Origin: CAVRIA01 sp963721115
GTDB taxonomy: Bacteria > Desulfobacterota > Binatia > HRBIN30 > CADEER01
DNA length: 64,000 bases
Reading direction: 5' to 3'
NCBI GenBank assembly: GCA_963721115.1
Contig: CAVRIA010000007.1
Coordinates: 1 to 64,000, forward strand
Positions 7,049 through 16,009 of this stretch are shown here, one piece after another (position 1 is the first letter of the stretch; each line of letters starts with the position of its first letter). The position numbers and the translations under genes were made by a program. Below the pieces are notes generated by a model. The model ran no database searches and was not told the origin of the DNA. It saw only the letters and a program-made list of their open reading frames with translations.

Positions 7049-8503
7049 CTACGGCGCGCATCCATCCAATGCGCTGTTGACGGCGGCGATCAGCTCGTTG
7101 ATCGCCACGCTGTCGTCGCCGTTGAGGTCGAAGGCCGGGCAGGAGTCGAGTGGGAGGTAACCGAGCGCGACGTTCACGCCGGTGACCAGCTCGTCGATCG
7201 CCACGTCGCCGCTGCCGTCGCAGTCGCCCGGACAAGGCAGCAAAGCGTAACGCTGACCGAAGACGCCGAAACGGTCGCCATCCTGTCCGTAGCTTTTCCA
7301 CACCACAACGAAATCCCCGCTGCCGCTGGCAGCAATGGCGGGGGAGAGCTGGCCGTACAGGGTGTACGTGTTCACCTCGAACTCGGTGCCGAGCGCACTG
7401 CCGCTGCTCGCGTAGCGCTGGCCGAAGACGCCGTCGGAGTCGCCATCCTGTGTGTAGCTATTCCACACCACGACGAAATCCCCGTTGCTGCCGACGGCGA
7501 TGGCGGGGTCGGCTTGCGAGGACGGGGTGTAGGTGTTCACCTGGAACTCCGTACCGAGCGCACTACCGCTGCTCGCGTAGCGCTGGCCGAAGACGCCCAA
7601 GGAGTGGCCGTCCTGCCCGAAGCCACTCCACACCACGACGAAATCCCCGTTGCCGCCGGCGGCGATGGCGGGCGGCGTTGACCGGGTGTAGGTGTTCACC
7701 TGGAACTCGGTACCGAGCGCACTGCCGCTGCTCGCGTAGCGCTGGCCGAAGACGCTGGAGGTGGGAAAGTCCTGCCCGAGGCCAACCCACACCACGACGA
7801 AATCCCCGTTGCCGCCGGTGGCGATGGCGGCGTCGCCCTGGAAGGGCGCGGTGGTGCAGGTGTTCACCTGGAACTCGGTACCGAGCGCACTGCCGCTGCT
7901 CGCGTAGCGCTGGCCGAGGACGCTGGTGCGGTAGTCCTCTCCGAACCTATTCCACGCCACCACGAAATCCCCGTTGCTGCCGACGGCGACGGCGGGGGAG
8001 GTGGCGAAGGACTGGTGGGAGGTGTAGGTGTTCACCTGGAACTCGGTACCGAGCGCACTACCGTCGTTCGCGTAGCGCTGGCCGAGGATGCTGAACGTGT
8101 AGCTGTCCCGTGCGTAGCTATTCCACACCACGACGAAATCCCCGTTGCCACCGGCGGCGATGGCGAGATCGTTTTCTGCGGACGCAGTGTAGGTGTTCAC
8201 CTGGAACTCGGTACCCAGCACACTGCCGTTGCTCGCGTAACGCTGGCCCAAGACGCCGACGGAGTGGCCGTCCGGCGCGATGCTAAGCCAAACCACGACG
8301 AAATCCCCGTTGCCACCGGCGGCGATGGCGGGGGCATACTGCACAGACGCGGTGTGGCTGTTCACCTGGAACTCGGCACCCAACGGAACCACCGCCCCTA
8401 CAGTTCCCCTGGACGTGGCGCAGACGAGTAGAGGGACGAGCGTCACGTAGACCGCGCAGCGACTCCATCTGCAGCTTATCGGCGTGTAGCCGTTGAACCT
8501 CAT
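7049..8503 (-). CDS. Secreted seven-repeat protein with dockerin-like C-terminus
   Basis: Start chosen at ATG 8503, giving a signal-like N-terminus (CAVYVTLVPLLVCATS). Seven repeats of about 50-55 residues follow, each of the form GTEFQVNTYT...AIAAGGNGDFVVVW...GQRYASSGSAL, probably beta-propeller blades or strands. The last 60 residues hold a double EF-hand of dockerin type: CPGDCDGSG, then AIDELVTGVNVALG, then DLNGDDSVAINELIAAVN. The same module ends the giant protein at 44.5 kb. Ligand-binding Asp/Asn positions are kept, so calcium binding is likely. The DNA repeats are about 160 bp and highly similar. Its role, perhaps cell-surface or matrix attachment, is not known. Confidence 0.75.
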   Translation of the reverse strand: MRFNGYTPISCRWSRCAVYVTLVPLLVCATSRGTVGAVVPLGAEFQVNSHTASVQYAPAIAAGGNGDFVVVWLSIAPDGHSVGVLGQRYASNGSVLGTEFQVNTYTASAENDLAIAAGGNGDFVVVWNSYARDSYTFSILGQRYANDGSALGTEFQVNTYTSHQSFATSPAVAVGSNGDFVVAWNRFGEDYRTSVLGQRYASSGSALGTEFQVNTCTTAPFQGDAAIATGGNGDFVVVWVGLGQDFPTSSVFGQRYASSGSALGTEFQVNTYTRSTPPAIAAGGNGDFVVVWSGFGQDGHSLGVFGQRYASSGSALGTEFQVNTYTPSSQADPAIAVGSNGDFVVVWNSYTQDGDSDGVFGQRYASSGSALGTEFEVNTYTLYGQLSPAIAASGSGDFVVVWKSYGQDGDRFGVFGQRYALLPCPGDCDGSGDVAIDELVTGVNVALGYLPLDSCPAFDLNGDDSVAINELIAAVNSALDGCAP

Positions 8504-8908
8504 GGCGCTGCACTCTCCGTCGTGGCTAGCTGACGTGGCCATATCAAGCCTCGAAAGTCAAACTAGCTACCACCCACCGTAAATGCGGCTCCGGCTTGTC
8601 ATCGAACGCATCGCACCTCATTTGTTCATCCTGTCGGCGTTTGCGTCGTCGCGCGGCGGCCCGGGCTGCCGATGTGCCCGTCAGAATGACAGCCGCCAAG
8701 AGCCGAAAGAAGCCGCCGCGAAACCCTGGAATCACGCGCAAATCGACCTTCGACCCCACCCGCGCCCAACGTCGGGCTACCTCAGCGGCCGGCTGCGGAT
8801 CGTCCGCCGCCCAGACGAGTGTCACCGGTGTTCCCCGCTCTTCGCTTCCAGTCTTTTCCTCCAGGCTTCGTACTTGAGTAGCCGCTTTATTCTGGCTAGT
8901 CTGGCCAT
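8504..8908. other. Gene-poor stretch between secreted protein and antitoxin
   Basis: Open frames exist on both strands, the longest on the minus strand at 8544-8825 with a hydrophobic stretch FFRLLAAVILTG, but none shows a family motif, a good ribosome site or a conserved neighbour. I see no supported gene. The region should hold the promoters of both flanking genes. Confidence 0.4.
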
Positions 8909-9190
8909 ATGAAAGCAGCCCCAGTGACCGATCTGAAGAACCGCCTCAGCCACTACCTCCGCCTCGTCGCGCGCGGGGAGACGGTCACCGTCCTGGATCG
9001 GGGGAGGCCGGTGGCGCAGATCGTTCCGCCGGGCGAGGCGTCGGCAGACCTGCAGCGTCTGGTGCAAGCCGGATTGGCTCGTCTGCCGCGCCGGAAGGCG
9101 GCGAAAGACCTGTGGACCCGGCCGCTGCCGAAGTCGAGGGCATCGGTCTCCGAGGCCCTGCAACGGGACCGGGACGACCGGGCGTCCTGA
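8909..9190 (+). CDS. vapB: Phd-type antitoxin of a VapBC-like pair
   Basis: A 93-residue protein from ATG 8909. MKAAPVTDLKNRLSHYLRLVARGETVTVLDRGRPVAQIVPP is the Phd/YefM fold with the VLDRGRPVA turn (only part of the motif is written here as it is continuous). The C-terminal part is basic and rich in Arg/Lys, typical of toxin-binding tails. The stop at 9190 is 3 bases before the PIN toxin start, so the two are cotranscribed and probably coupled. This is the one TA pair in the region with both genes intact. Confidence 0.75.
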   Translation: MKAAPVTDLKNRLSHYLRLVARGETVTVLDRGRPVAQIVPPGEASADLQRLVQAGLARLPRRKAAKDLWTRPLPKSRASVSEALQRDRDDRAS

Positions 9191-9193
9191 GCG

Positions 9194-9616
9194 ATGCGCT
9201 ACTGGGACGCTTCGGCCCTCGTTCCCCTCGTCGTCGCCGAAGAGCGCAGCAAGGCGTTGCGCCAGCTGGCCAGAGGCGGGGACATCGTGACCTGGAGTCT
9301 CTCTTCGGTGGAGATCACTTCGGCCATCGAGCGTCGGGCCCGCGAGGGAGCCCTTTCCCCGATCCATCGCCAGACCGCCTTGCACAATCTCGCCGAGCTT
9401 CGCGACTCGTGGACGGAGATCACCGGTCTGGCACCGGTGAGCGAACGCGCCTGCCGTCTCCTCGCCGTACACGCGCTGCGTGCAGCAGACGCGCTGCAGC
9501 TCGGCGCGGCACTGGTGGCGGCCGGCGAACGCCCCCAGCTGCACGAGTTCGTGTGCACGGACGAGCGCCTTTGCCACGCCGCCGGACGCGAGGGATTTCG
9601 GGTCATCCCGAAATAG
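9194..9616 (+). CDS. vapC: PIN-domain toxin (VapC family)
   Basis: A 140-residue PIN ribonuclease starting at ATG 9194 just after the antitoxin. Acidic residues that would hold Mg2+ are visible: Asp5 in YWDASALVPL, a Glu in SSVEITSAIERR, and Asp in RAADALQLGAAL and CTDERLCHAA. The length is normal and no frame break occurs. It probably cleaves tRNA or rRNA when freed from its antitoxin. Its last ~85 bases are duplicated as a relic at 31063-31160, evidence of past copies in this chromosome. Confidence 0.8.
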   Translation: MRYWDASALVPLVVAEERSKALRQLARGGDIVTWSLSSVEITSAIERRAREGALSPIHRQTALHNLAELRDSWTEITGLAPVSERACRLLAVHALRAADALQLGAALVAAGERPQLHEFVCTDERLCHAAGREGFRVIPK

Positions 9617-9721
9617 CTCGCGGCAGTGCCCCCACAGCCCGAGCCTCAGCCTTTGGTCTCCGAAGACCCAATCGTCAGGAAATCGGGATCGTCGTCCACA
9701 TCTCCGGATCGTGGCCCGTCG

Positions 9722-9847
9722 TCGTGCAGTGGGCGCAACCGCTACGAAGGACACTCGCTGTCGATGCTCCGGCGCATCGCCGCGGCGCTGAGCAAACGGG
9801 TGGAGATTCGCTTCGTACCCGCCACTCGGCGGCACCGCGCCGCGTGA
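9722..9847 (+). pseudogene. XRE-family antitoxin 3' relic
   Basis: The frame ends with RNRYEGHSLSMLRRIAAALSKRVEIRFVP, the last helices of a HigA/XRE-type DNA-binding protein (the SLSMLRRIAAAL helix, then a terminal strand). The N-terminal helix-turn-helix is missing and the 5' side abuts a half copy of the hairpin repeat at 9640-9666. Confidence 0.45.
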
Positions 9848-9861
9848 GCACCTCGCCGCCG

Positions 9862-10003
9862 GCTTCGGAAGGCTTGGGCTACGGCTAAGGCTGAGGCTGA
9901 GTTCGCTCCGGATTCCCCCTCACCCTGAGCCTCAGCCGTAGCCTCAGCCTCCGGCTTCGCAAGGCTCAGGCTACGGCTACGGCTGAGGCTGAGTTTTCTC
10001 CGC
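9862..10003. repeat. Hairpin repeat, one and a half copies
   Basis: A right arm (9862-9900) is followed by a full unit (about 9906-10003) with left arm CCTGAGCCTCAGCCGTAGCC, loop TCCGGCTTCGCA and right arm AGGCTCAGGCTACGGCTACG. It is the same family as the arrays at 15.4 and 16.8 kb. A further half copy is at 9640-9666. Confidence 0.75.
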
Positions 10004-10274
10004 GAGCAAGACAGGGGACGTTGCTAGATAGCTAGATTACCAAGAGATCCGGCCGACGCTCAACAGCGTCTCGTTGGCCGAGTGGTCCCGCTCGCAGCAG
10101 CGCTCAGCCCCGACAGCGTAAAGGGGCGTTGCCAGTTGTGCTGCCTTGCGGCTTCGACTGAGCACTAGTCTGCGGTCGGCGCTCTGCCGCTCGTCGATTC
10201 ATGAGGTAGGACGGGTCCTTGGAGAGGTCAGACCACGATCGGGCCACCATGGTTTCATCGCTGATTCCGTCCCG
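10004..10274. other. Gene-free stretch with REP-like signature
   Basis: Contains GACAGGGGACGTTGCTAGAT (10009-10028), again resembling ends of REP/RAYT-associated elements, and then no recognisable gene up to the stop of the minus-strand gene at 10275. Confidence 0.3.
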
Positions 10275-11672
10275 TCACGGAGCGTGATGCCCGAAGAGCC
10301 CCCGTTCCTTGATGATGGTCGCCACGGGCTCCGGAACAGCCGACTCCCAACCGGGATCGCCGCTCTGCAAACGATCCAACACATCATGGGTACGGATCTG
10401 AAGGATCGAGGGATCATAGCGATCGAGAGCTTCGATGTACCGGTTGTCGAGGAGGAATCGGTAGAGGTACCGCATCGGTTCGGGGACCTGCATGGTGTTC
10501 GCGGTGACGACCTCACCACACCCCGGTTCGATCGTCGGATACACATAGACCTTTACGGCGTTCTTGAAGAGACGGCCGATGGCTTCGAGCCTGCCGCCCG
10601 CTAGGTCCTCGTATTCATCGCCGATGACCGCGCGCAGCGCGGGCACGCCGAGGGCAATGCCGATTCGAGATCGCGTGTACCGCGAGAGGACCTCGACGAG
10701 GGCAAAGTTTCGCCGCGAGCGCGAGATCAGGACGTGGTGCCCGAGCGCATGGAGTATCTCCGCTCGGTCGACGAAGTCGCGGTGATCGATCCCGCTCTCC
10801 CCGGAAAGGCTTCCCAGCGTCATTTCCAGCAAGATGGCCGGCTCACCGCCGTCGAGGTCGGGTTCCCGCAGAAATCGCTCCCGCGCGCACGCGAGAACAT
10901 CGAGCGTCACCTTCGTCGGCGGCCGGAAGGTCCCGCGTTCGACAAGGAGCGGCCGCTTGTAGAGGACTTCCGATGGCTGCACGACCTCTCCATCAGAGGC
11001 GAGCATCACCGCGTCGGTGAAACCGAGCTCGACGAGCCGAAGGCTCGCCAAGCGGCTGTCGAACCCGCCGAACGCAGGCCCCGAAAGTTTGACCATGTCG
11101 ATCTCGACGCGCGCTCGCTCGACGCTGTCCATCAGTGACTCGACGAGCTTCGCCGGTTCCGAGTGATGATAGAAAGCGCCATGGGCGAGATTGACGCCTA
11201 CGATGCCGAGCGCCTCCTGCTCGCGCACGGGATCCGAGTCGAGAAGATAAACGTGAATGAGAACATCCGAGGGTCCGCCACCGGCCTGCGTCTGAAAGCG
11301 AACACCGAGCCAGCCATGGCCCTTCTCGTGCCGCGAATAGCTCCGCGCGGCGACCGTGTCGGCGAGGGCGAAGAATGCGCTCCGATCGCCTCGACGCGGC
11401 CCGAGCCCCTCGACTAGAATCGTATACTCGCGCTCGAGCATCGCCAGGAGGCGCTGGCGACTCACGTAACGATCGGTCGGTCCATAGAGAAAGTCGCTCA
11501 CGGCGGTGTCGTATGCCGAGATTGTCTTCGCCACCGTCCCCGCCGCCCCGCCGACGCGAAAGAACCAACGCGCCACTTCCTGGCCGGCGCCGATCTCGGC
11601 GAAGGTTCCGTACTTTGCGGCATCGACGTTGATCCGCAGCGCCTTCTCGTGGGTTGTGGACTTCGCCGTCAT
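10275..11672 (-). CDS. Conserved uncharacterised protein, 465 residues
   Basis: Starts at ATG 11672 behind a GAGAGGGG site. It is unbroken and soluble, with no signal peptide or membrane helix. Conserved-looking blocks are KYGTFAEIGAGQEVARWFF near the N-terminus, SAYDTAVSDFLYGPTDRYVS, RHEKGHGWLGVRFQT, NLAHGAFYHHSEP, VLYKRPLLVERGTFRPPT and a C-terminal FKNAVKVYVYPTIEPG. I recall this protein as present in many unrelated bacteria under inconsistent names, with no function I can defend, so none is given. Neighbours are unrelated (repeat region on one side, aldo/keto reductase on the other). The clean frame contrasts with the broken genes around it. Confidence 0.75.
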   Translation of the reverse strand: MTAKSTTHEKALRINVDAAKYGTFAEIGAGQEVARWFFRVGGAAGTVAKTISAYDTAVSDFLYGPTDRYVSRQRLLAMLEREYTILVEGLGPRRGDRSAFFALADTVAARSYSRHEKGHGWLGVRFQTQAGGGPSDVLIHVYLLDSDPVREQEALGIVGVNLAHGAFYHHSEPAKLVESLMDSVERARVEIDMVKLSGPAFGGFDSRLASLRLVELGFTDAVMLASDGEVVQPSEVLYKRPLLVERGTFRPPTKVTLDVLACARERFLREPDLDGGEPAILLEMTLGSLSGESGIDHRDFVDRAEILHALGHHVLISRSRRNFALVEVLSRYTRSRIGIALGVPALRAVIGDEYEDLAGGRLEAIGRLFKNAVKVYVYPTIEPGCGEVVTANTMQVPEPMRYLYRFLLDNRYIEALDRYDPSILQIRTHDVLDRLQSGDPGWESAVPEPVATIIKERGLFGHHAP

Positions 11673-11830
11673 GCGATCCCCTCTCTCGAGTCATTCCGTG
11701 CCGACGCTCCATACGTATGCCAACGACGACAATCGATACGCTCACCGCGCACACAATCAAACCGACCCAAGTGTGAATCGGCGTCAAAGATTGACCCCCG
11801 CCATTTTCCGCGGAACCCGTTGATGCGCGG

Positions 11831-12772
11831 TCAACCTCCCTTCCCTCTCGGAATGAACCCGGGAACACCGGTCTCCACGACGGGATTGAACCTGACCCGC
11901 AACTTGATTCCTTCGCTAATCTCCCGCACGGCCTCTTCAGGAAGGGCGGAGACTTCAAAGTTCTCCTTGATCCGGCTGGGGGTCTTCGAGGTGGTCAGGA
12001 GGGCCGTCCCGCGCTGGATGGCCCAGGCGAGCAAGACCTGCGCCGGGGTCTTGTTGACTCGCTTGGCGATAGCGGTGATGACAGGATCTTCCAGCAAGTT
12101 GGGTTCACTGCTGTGCCCCAGCGCTGCGAACGCTTGCAACACGATGCCATTCTTTCTGCAATAGTCCAAAAGGTCCCATTGCGGGAGATACGGATGGGAT
12201 TCGACGTGAACAACTGCAGGCTTGATCCTCGCCGCTTCAAAGATATCTTTCGCCTGGTCCAGGCTGACGTCGGATAATCCGATGGCCTTGCACTTGCCTT
12301 CGTCCACCAGGCCCTCCAACGCCCTCCATGTATCCAGCAACGTCACCCCCTTGTCATAAATCACATTGCCATTCGCATCCCTCGGGTCTTGCTCGTCTCC
12401 AGGTTGGAAGGCAAAGGGGGTGTGGATGAGATAGAGATCGACGTAGTCGAGTTGCAGTTTCTTGAGACTGGCCTCGAAGGCGGGTTTGACGCGTTCAGGA
12501 CGATGATTGTTATTCCAGAGCTTCGTGGCGATAAACACTTCCTCCCGCTTGATCTTCCCCGCTCTTGAACACCTCCTGCATCGCTTCGCCGACCTCTTTT
12601 TCATTTCGGTAGCGTTCCGAAGCGTCGATCAGGCGAAATCCTGTCTCCAGCGCCGCCCTGGTCGCGGTTCTGGTTGCCACGGGGTCGGGAATCAGTGTGC
12701 CAAAGCCGAGGGCGGGGATAGCACCGGATCCGTTGTTGAGGGCTATCTTCGTATAGCGAAGGTTGTCGGCTC
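11831..12772 (-). CDS. Aldo/keto reductase, one frameshift
   Basis: NADPH-dependent carbonyl reductase of the AKR fold. The N-terminal frame reads IPALGFGTLIPDPVATRTAT and FRLIDASERYRNEKEVGEAM. After a one-base slip near 12560 the main frame gives EEVFIATKLWNNNHRP, LDYVDLYLIHTPF, VDEGKCKAIGLSDVS and VLLAWAIQRG. The catalytic tetrad is visible: Asp and Tyr in DASERY, Lys in ATKLW, His in LIHTP. Length fits the family. No ATG is found in the N-terminal frame, so the start is approximate and may also be affected by a frame error. It is on the same strand as the MOSC fusion and peroxiredoxin upstream, a possible redox cluster. Confidence 0.7.
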
Positions 12773-12839
12773 TCTACCATTGCTTCACCCCTCCGATATC
12801 AACCAGGTGGACCTCAGCCCGCGACATCGCGGACCAGCT

Positions 12840-14605
12840 CTAGATGTCGATGACCAAGTCTTCCCGGGGGCGCGAGCAGCAGGTCAACAAGTTGCCGTCC
12901 GCCGGAGGCTCAAGCGGCTCGGTATCATACGTCACCGACCCGGAAACCAATCCGCACTCACAGGTGTGGCAAACTCCGGTCCGGCAAGACCAACGCACCG
13001 GGACATCGCAGGCTTCCGCGAGCTCCAGCAGGCTCTGGAACTTGGAGTCCCAGGAGACTGTGAGGCCCGCGCGAGCAAAGGAAATCCTTGGCCCCCTGCC
13101 GGGCGACCCGGCAGGCACGTGCGGTGGCCGGCGCGGCACCTCCTTCACACCTGGCGTGATGGCCTTGCCCGAACCGAAAATCTCCGTATGGACGCGATCA
13201 CGGGCCACGCCCCAATCGCCCAGGCCGGCGGTGAAGTCCTCGAGGAAGGTTGGGGGGCCGCACAGATAGAAATCGGCTTCGCGGGGTACGCCCAGCGTTT
13301 CGACGGCCGCGACGGTCAGCCGCCCGGCAGCATCGAAGTCGACGCCCAGCCGGTCCGTCGCCTCGGGCAGGCTGTACCGGACGTGGCTCCGGGCCTGGGG
13401 CAGCTCAGCCAGCAAATCGCGCACTTCTCGGGCGAAGGGATGATCCAGACGGTTGCGCGCTCCATAGATCCACCAGACCGGGCGCGGCGACGCCTGTGCC
13501 GCTAGCGCGTGGAGCATGGCCATCACCGGGGTCACACCCACGCCGGCGCTCAACAGCACCACGGGACCATCACCGTGACGAAGAATGAAGGCGCCGCGGG
13601 GCGCGCTGACGTCCAGCACGTCGCCCGTACGAAGTCGTGTGCTCACGTAGGTGCTGGCGATCCCGTGCGGCTCCTTCTTGACGGTGATGCGATAGCGACC
13701 GGCGTCCGGCAGATCGGACAGCGAGTAGCTGCGCAAGACCGGAGGCGCGTGCGCTTCGGGGCGGAGTCGCAACACCACGAACTGCCCGGGCAGCGGGAAC
13801 GGTCAGCGGACGGCCGTCCACCGGCTCCAGCACCAGGGAGACCACACGGCTGCTCTCGCGATCCATTCTGGCCACTTTCAGCGGCCGAAATCCCGTCGTG
13901 GCCGTGACCATCTGTTCTGGCGAAGCCAGGCCGGGATTCCCGGTGTGCGGGCCGGGCAGCGCCACCTGCCGGAGAAGAGCTTCAAAGGAACCTTTCCAGC
14001 CGGGGCTCAGAGCCGGGATACGCAAGGCCCGCTCAATGTTTCCCTTGGCGGGCCCGGGAAGATAGAGCAGCGCGTTGACTGCGGCGACAGTCATGCGCTC
14101 AGGGCCCTCGGCCACCCTGACGATTTCATCTCCGGCGCCCACCTCGCCTTCTTCGAGCACACGGAAATAGAACCCCGGGCGCTGATGCGCCACCAGCAGG
14201 GACGCCATCCTGCGGCTCATCCATGCGGATGCCGACGCGGTAGCAGGTCACGCGCGGTTGGGTCACTTCAAACAGCGCCCCACCGATCCGATAGCGGTCG
14301 CCGACGCAGACCTCGCGATCGGCTAGACCTTCCACGGTGAAGTTCTCTCCGAATTGCCCGAAGGTGAAATCACCTCGCTTCAGCTCACGCTCCCAGTAGC
14401 GATAAGACTCCATCTGGTAGACGAAGACGGCGCGCTGCTCACCCCCGTGACCGGCCACGTCGCCTTGGCCGTCTCCGTCGAGATTCAAGCGGCCGACTCG
14501 ACAGCGACCGGCGACCGGATGCTTCCAGATTCCGGTGTGCACGGTGCGACCCTTCCACTCGATGTCGCGTGGAAGTCCGACGTTCACCGACAATAGTCGC
14601 GCCAT
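12840..14605 (-). CDS. MOSC-flavin reductase-ferredoxin fusion, two frameshifts
   Basis: Starts at ATG 14605 with AGGTGA 5 bases ahead. Three minus frames join into about 588 residues. The MOSC part (LLSVNVGLPRDIEWKGRTV, DVAGHGGEQRAVFVY, FGQFGENFTVEG, TQPRVTCYRVGI) has the Cys expected to bind molybdenum cofactor sulfur or substrate. A YiiM-like 3-alpha region follows, then an FAD/NAD-binding reductase (LRSYSLSDLPDAG, GVGVTPVMAMLHAL, YLCGPPTFLEDF) and a plant-type [2Fe-2S] ferredoxin (CRTGVCHTC plus LTCC). Electrons would pass NAD(P)H to FAD to 2Fe-2S to the MOSC site, in keeping with reduction of N-hydroxylated compounds. Breaks lie near 14215 and 13790. Confidence 0.8.
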
Positions 14606-14647
14606 ATCGCTCACCTCGATGGGGCTCGTCGCGCAGTGCGCCGCGGT

Positions 14648-15226
14648 CTATTTCCGACCTCGCTTGTTCCATCCGTGGAAGTGAGACAGGTCGCCGGCGT
14701 CCCAAGCGTCGCGGAGTCCAGGCGTGCTGAGGTCCCAGTCCGGGCGGATCTCGCGCGTCACGGCGCGCAGATCTCGTCGGAGGTCCTCGACCGAGGGGCG
14801 ACCCCAGAACCAGTAACCATTGTATACGCTGTGGATGACGAGCCCCGGCTTGAGCACGAGCGTGTGCGGGATCATCGGATCGTGCTCCGGGTCGGTGTAC
14901 TCCTGGATCTCGAGATCCCGCTGGATCGTTCGCTCTGGGTCGGAGAGGAAGGTCCACTGGGCGCCGACCGACGCACGGAACTCCTGGAGCGTATGGTGGT
15001 CGTCGGTCGAGATCGTCACGATCCGAGTGTACGCCACGGCAACCTGCGGATAGAACGCGGCGAGCTGCAGATGCTGCTGGTGCTCCTTCGGGCAGTAGTG
15101 GCCGCGCGCGAGCGTGAGGATGAGCGGGTCATCGCCCTGGAGCTCGCTGAGCTTGCGTGGAGCCGATGTGTGATCGGGCAGCTCGTAGTCGGGAAAGGGA
15201 CCTCCGGGCGCGATGTCAGAACGCAT
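14648..15226 (-). CDS. Peroxiredoxin-like (AhpC/TSA) protein
   Basis: A 192-residue protein from ATG 15226. It has the thioredoxin-fold start PFPDYELPDHTSAPRKLSEL, then ILTLARGHYCPKEHQQHL with a single Cys where peroxiredoxins carry the peroxidatic Cys, and IVTISTDDHHTLQEFRASV followed by the strand FLSDPERTIQRDL. The Cys is preceded by ARGHY rather than the usual T/S-x-x-C context, so peroxidase activity is likely but not certain. No second Cys is seen. The upstream 80 bases are the 5' stub of an NmrA-type gene whose stop overlaps this start. Confidence 0.7.
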   Translation of the reverse strand: MRSDIAPGGPFPDYELPDHTSAPRKLSELQGDDPLILTLARGHYCPKEHQQHLQLAAFYPQVAVAYTRIVTISTDDHHTLQEFRASVGAQWTFLSDPERTIQRDLEIQEYTDPEHDPMIPHTLVLKPGLVIHSVYNGYWFWGRPSVEDLRRDLRAVTREIRPDWDLSTPGLRDAWDAGDLSHFHGWNKRGRK

Positions 15227-15299
15227 GGTCGGCCTGGCGCAGAATGGCGACGGTCTTCGAGCCGATCAGGCCGGTACCGCCGATCACAATGATCTTCAT
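15220..15299 (-). pseudogene. NmrA-like/SDR gene 5' stub
   Basis: GGAGG, then ATG 15299, reads MKIIVIGGTGLIGSKTVAIL and stops after about 25 codons at a TGA inside the peroxiredoxin start region. The GGTGLIG is an intact Rossmann dinucleotide-binding loop. The rest of the gene is gone, so a deletion fused its start to the peroxiredoxin gene. Translation of the stub may now feed the downstream start. Confidence 0.6.
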
Positions 15300-15424
15300 T
15301 GCGAACCTCCTAGTTCGTAGCCCGCAAGCTGGGGATTGTGATGGTTGTGCAACAAGCTGCCGTCATCGACTGTGGTCCCCCACGAGGGAGTCGTCAATGT
15401 AGGGTCCGCCAAACTGTGCCATCC

Positions 15425-16007
15425 ACATTCCCCCTCAGCCTTAGCCTAAGCCGTTGCCTCAGCCTCCGGCTTCGCAAGGCTCAGGCTAAGGCTACGGCTG
15501 AGGCTGAGTTCTCCGCATTCCCCCTCAGCCTGAGCCTCAGCCGTTGCCTCAGCCTCCGGCTTCGGAAGGCTTAGGCTAAGGCTAAGGCTGAGGCTGAGTT
15601 CTCTCCGCATTCCCCCTCAGCCCGAGCCTCAGCCGTAGCCTCAGCCTCCGGCTTCGCAAGGCTTAGGCTAAGGCTCAGGCTGAGGCTGAGTTTCTCCGCA
15701 TTCCCCCTCAGCCTGAGCCTCAGCCGTAGCCTCAGCCTCCCGGCTTCGCAAGGCTCAGGCTCAGGCTACGGCTGAGGCTGAGGTTCTCCGGATTCCCCCT
15801 CAGCCCGAGCCCCAGCCGTTGCCTCAGCTCCGGCTTCGCAAGGCTTAGGCTCGGCTACGGCTGAGGCTGAGTTCTCTGCCCGCATTCCCTCCTCAGCCTA
15901 AGAGGCCTACAGCCGTAGCCTCAGCCTCCGGCTTCGCAAGGCTCAGGCTCAGGCTACGGCTAAGGCTGAGTTCTTTCGGCATCCCCCCTCAGCCCGAGCC
16001 TCAGCCA
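15425..16007. repeat. Tandem hairpin array 1: six units of 90-98 bp
   Basis: Each unit has a spacer (CATTCCCC), a left arm of (CTCAGCC, GAGCCTCAGCCGTAGCC), a loop CCGGCTTCGCAAGGC and a right arm of AGGCTCAGGCTACGGCTGAG, which folds back on the left arm in hexamer register. The loop TTCG lies at 15471, 15561, 15653, 15745, 15835 and 15933 (spacings 90, 92, 92, 90, 98). A seventh, left-arm-only unit ends at about 16007, where a TetR relic begins. It is neither CRISPR-like (no unique spacers) nor a credible protein. Confidence 0.85.
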
Positions 16008-16009
16008 GA

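Noticed and set aside
8544..8825. Minus-strand 93-codon frame with a hydrophobic stretch
   Set aside because: No family motif, no ribosome site, and start next to the antitoxin promoter; not supported.
11757..11830. Possible insertion-sequence end (GCGTCAAAGATTGACCCCCG)
   Set aside because: It resembles ends I recall from IS21-type elements, but there is no transposase fragment, terminal repeat or target duplication to support it.
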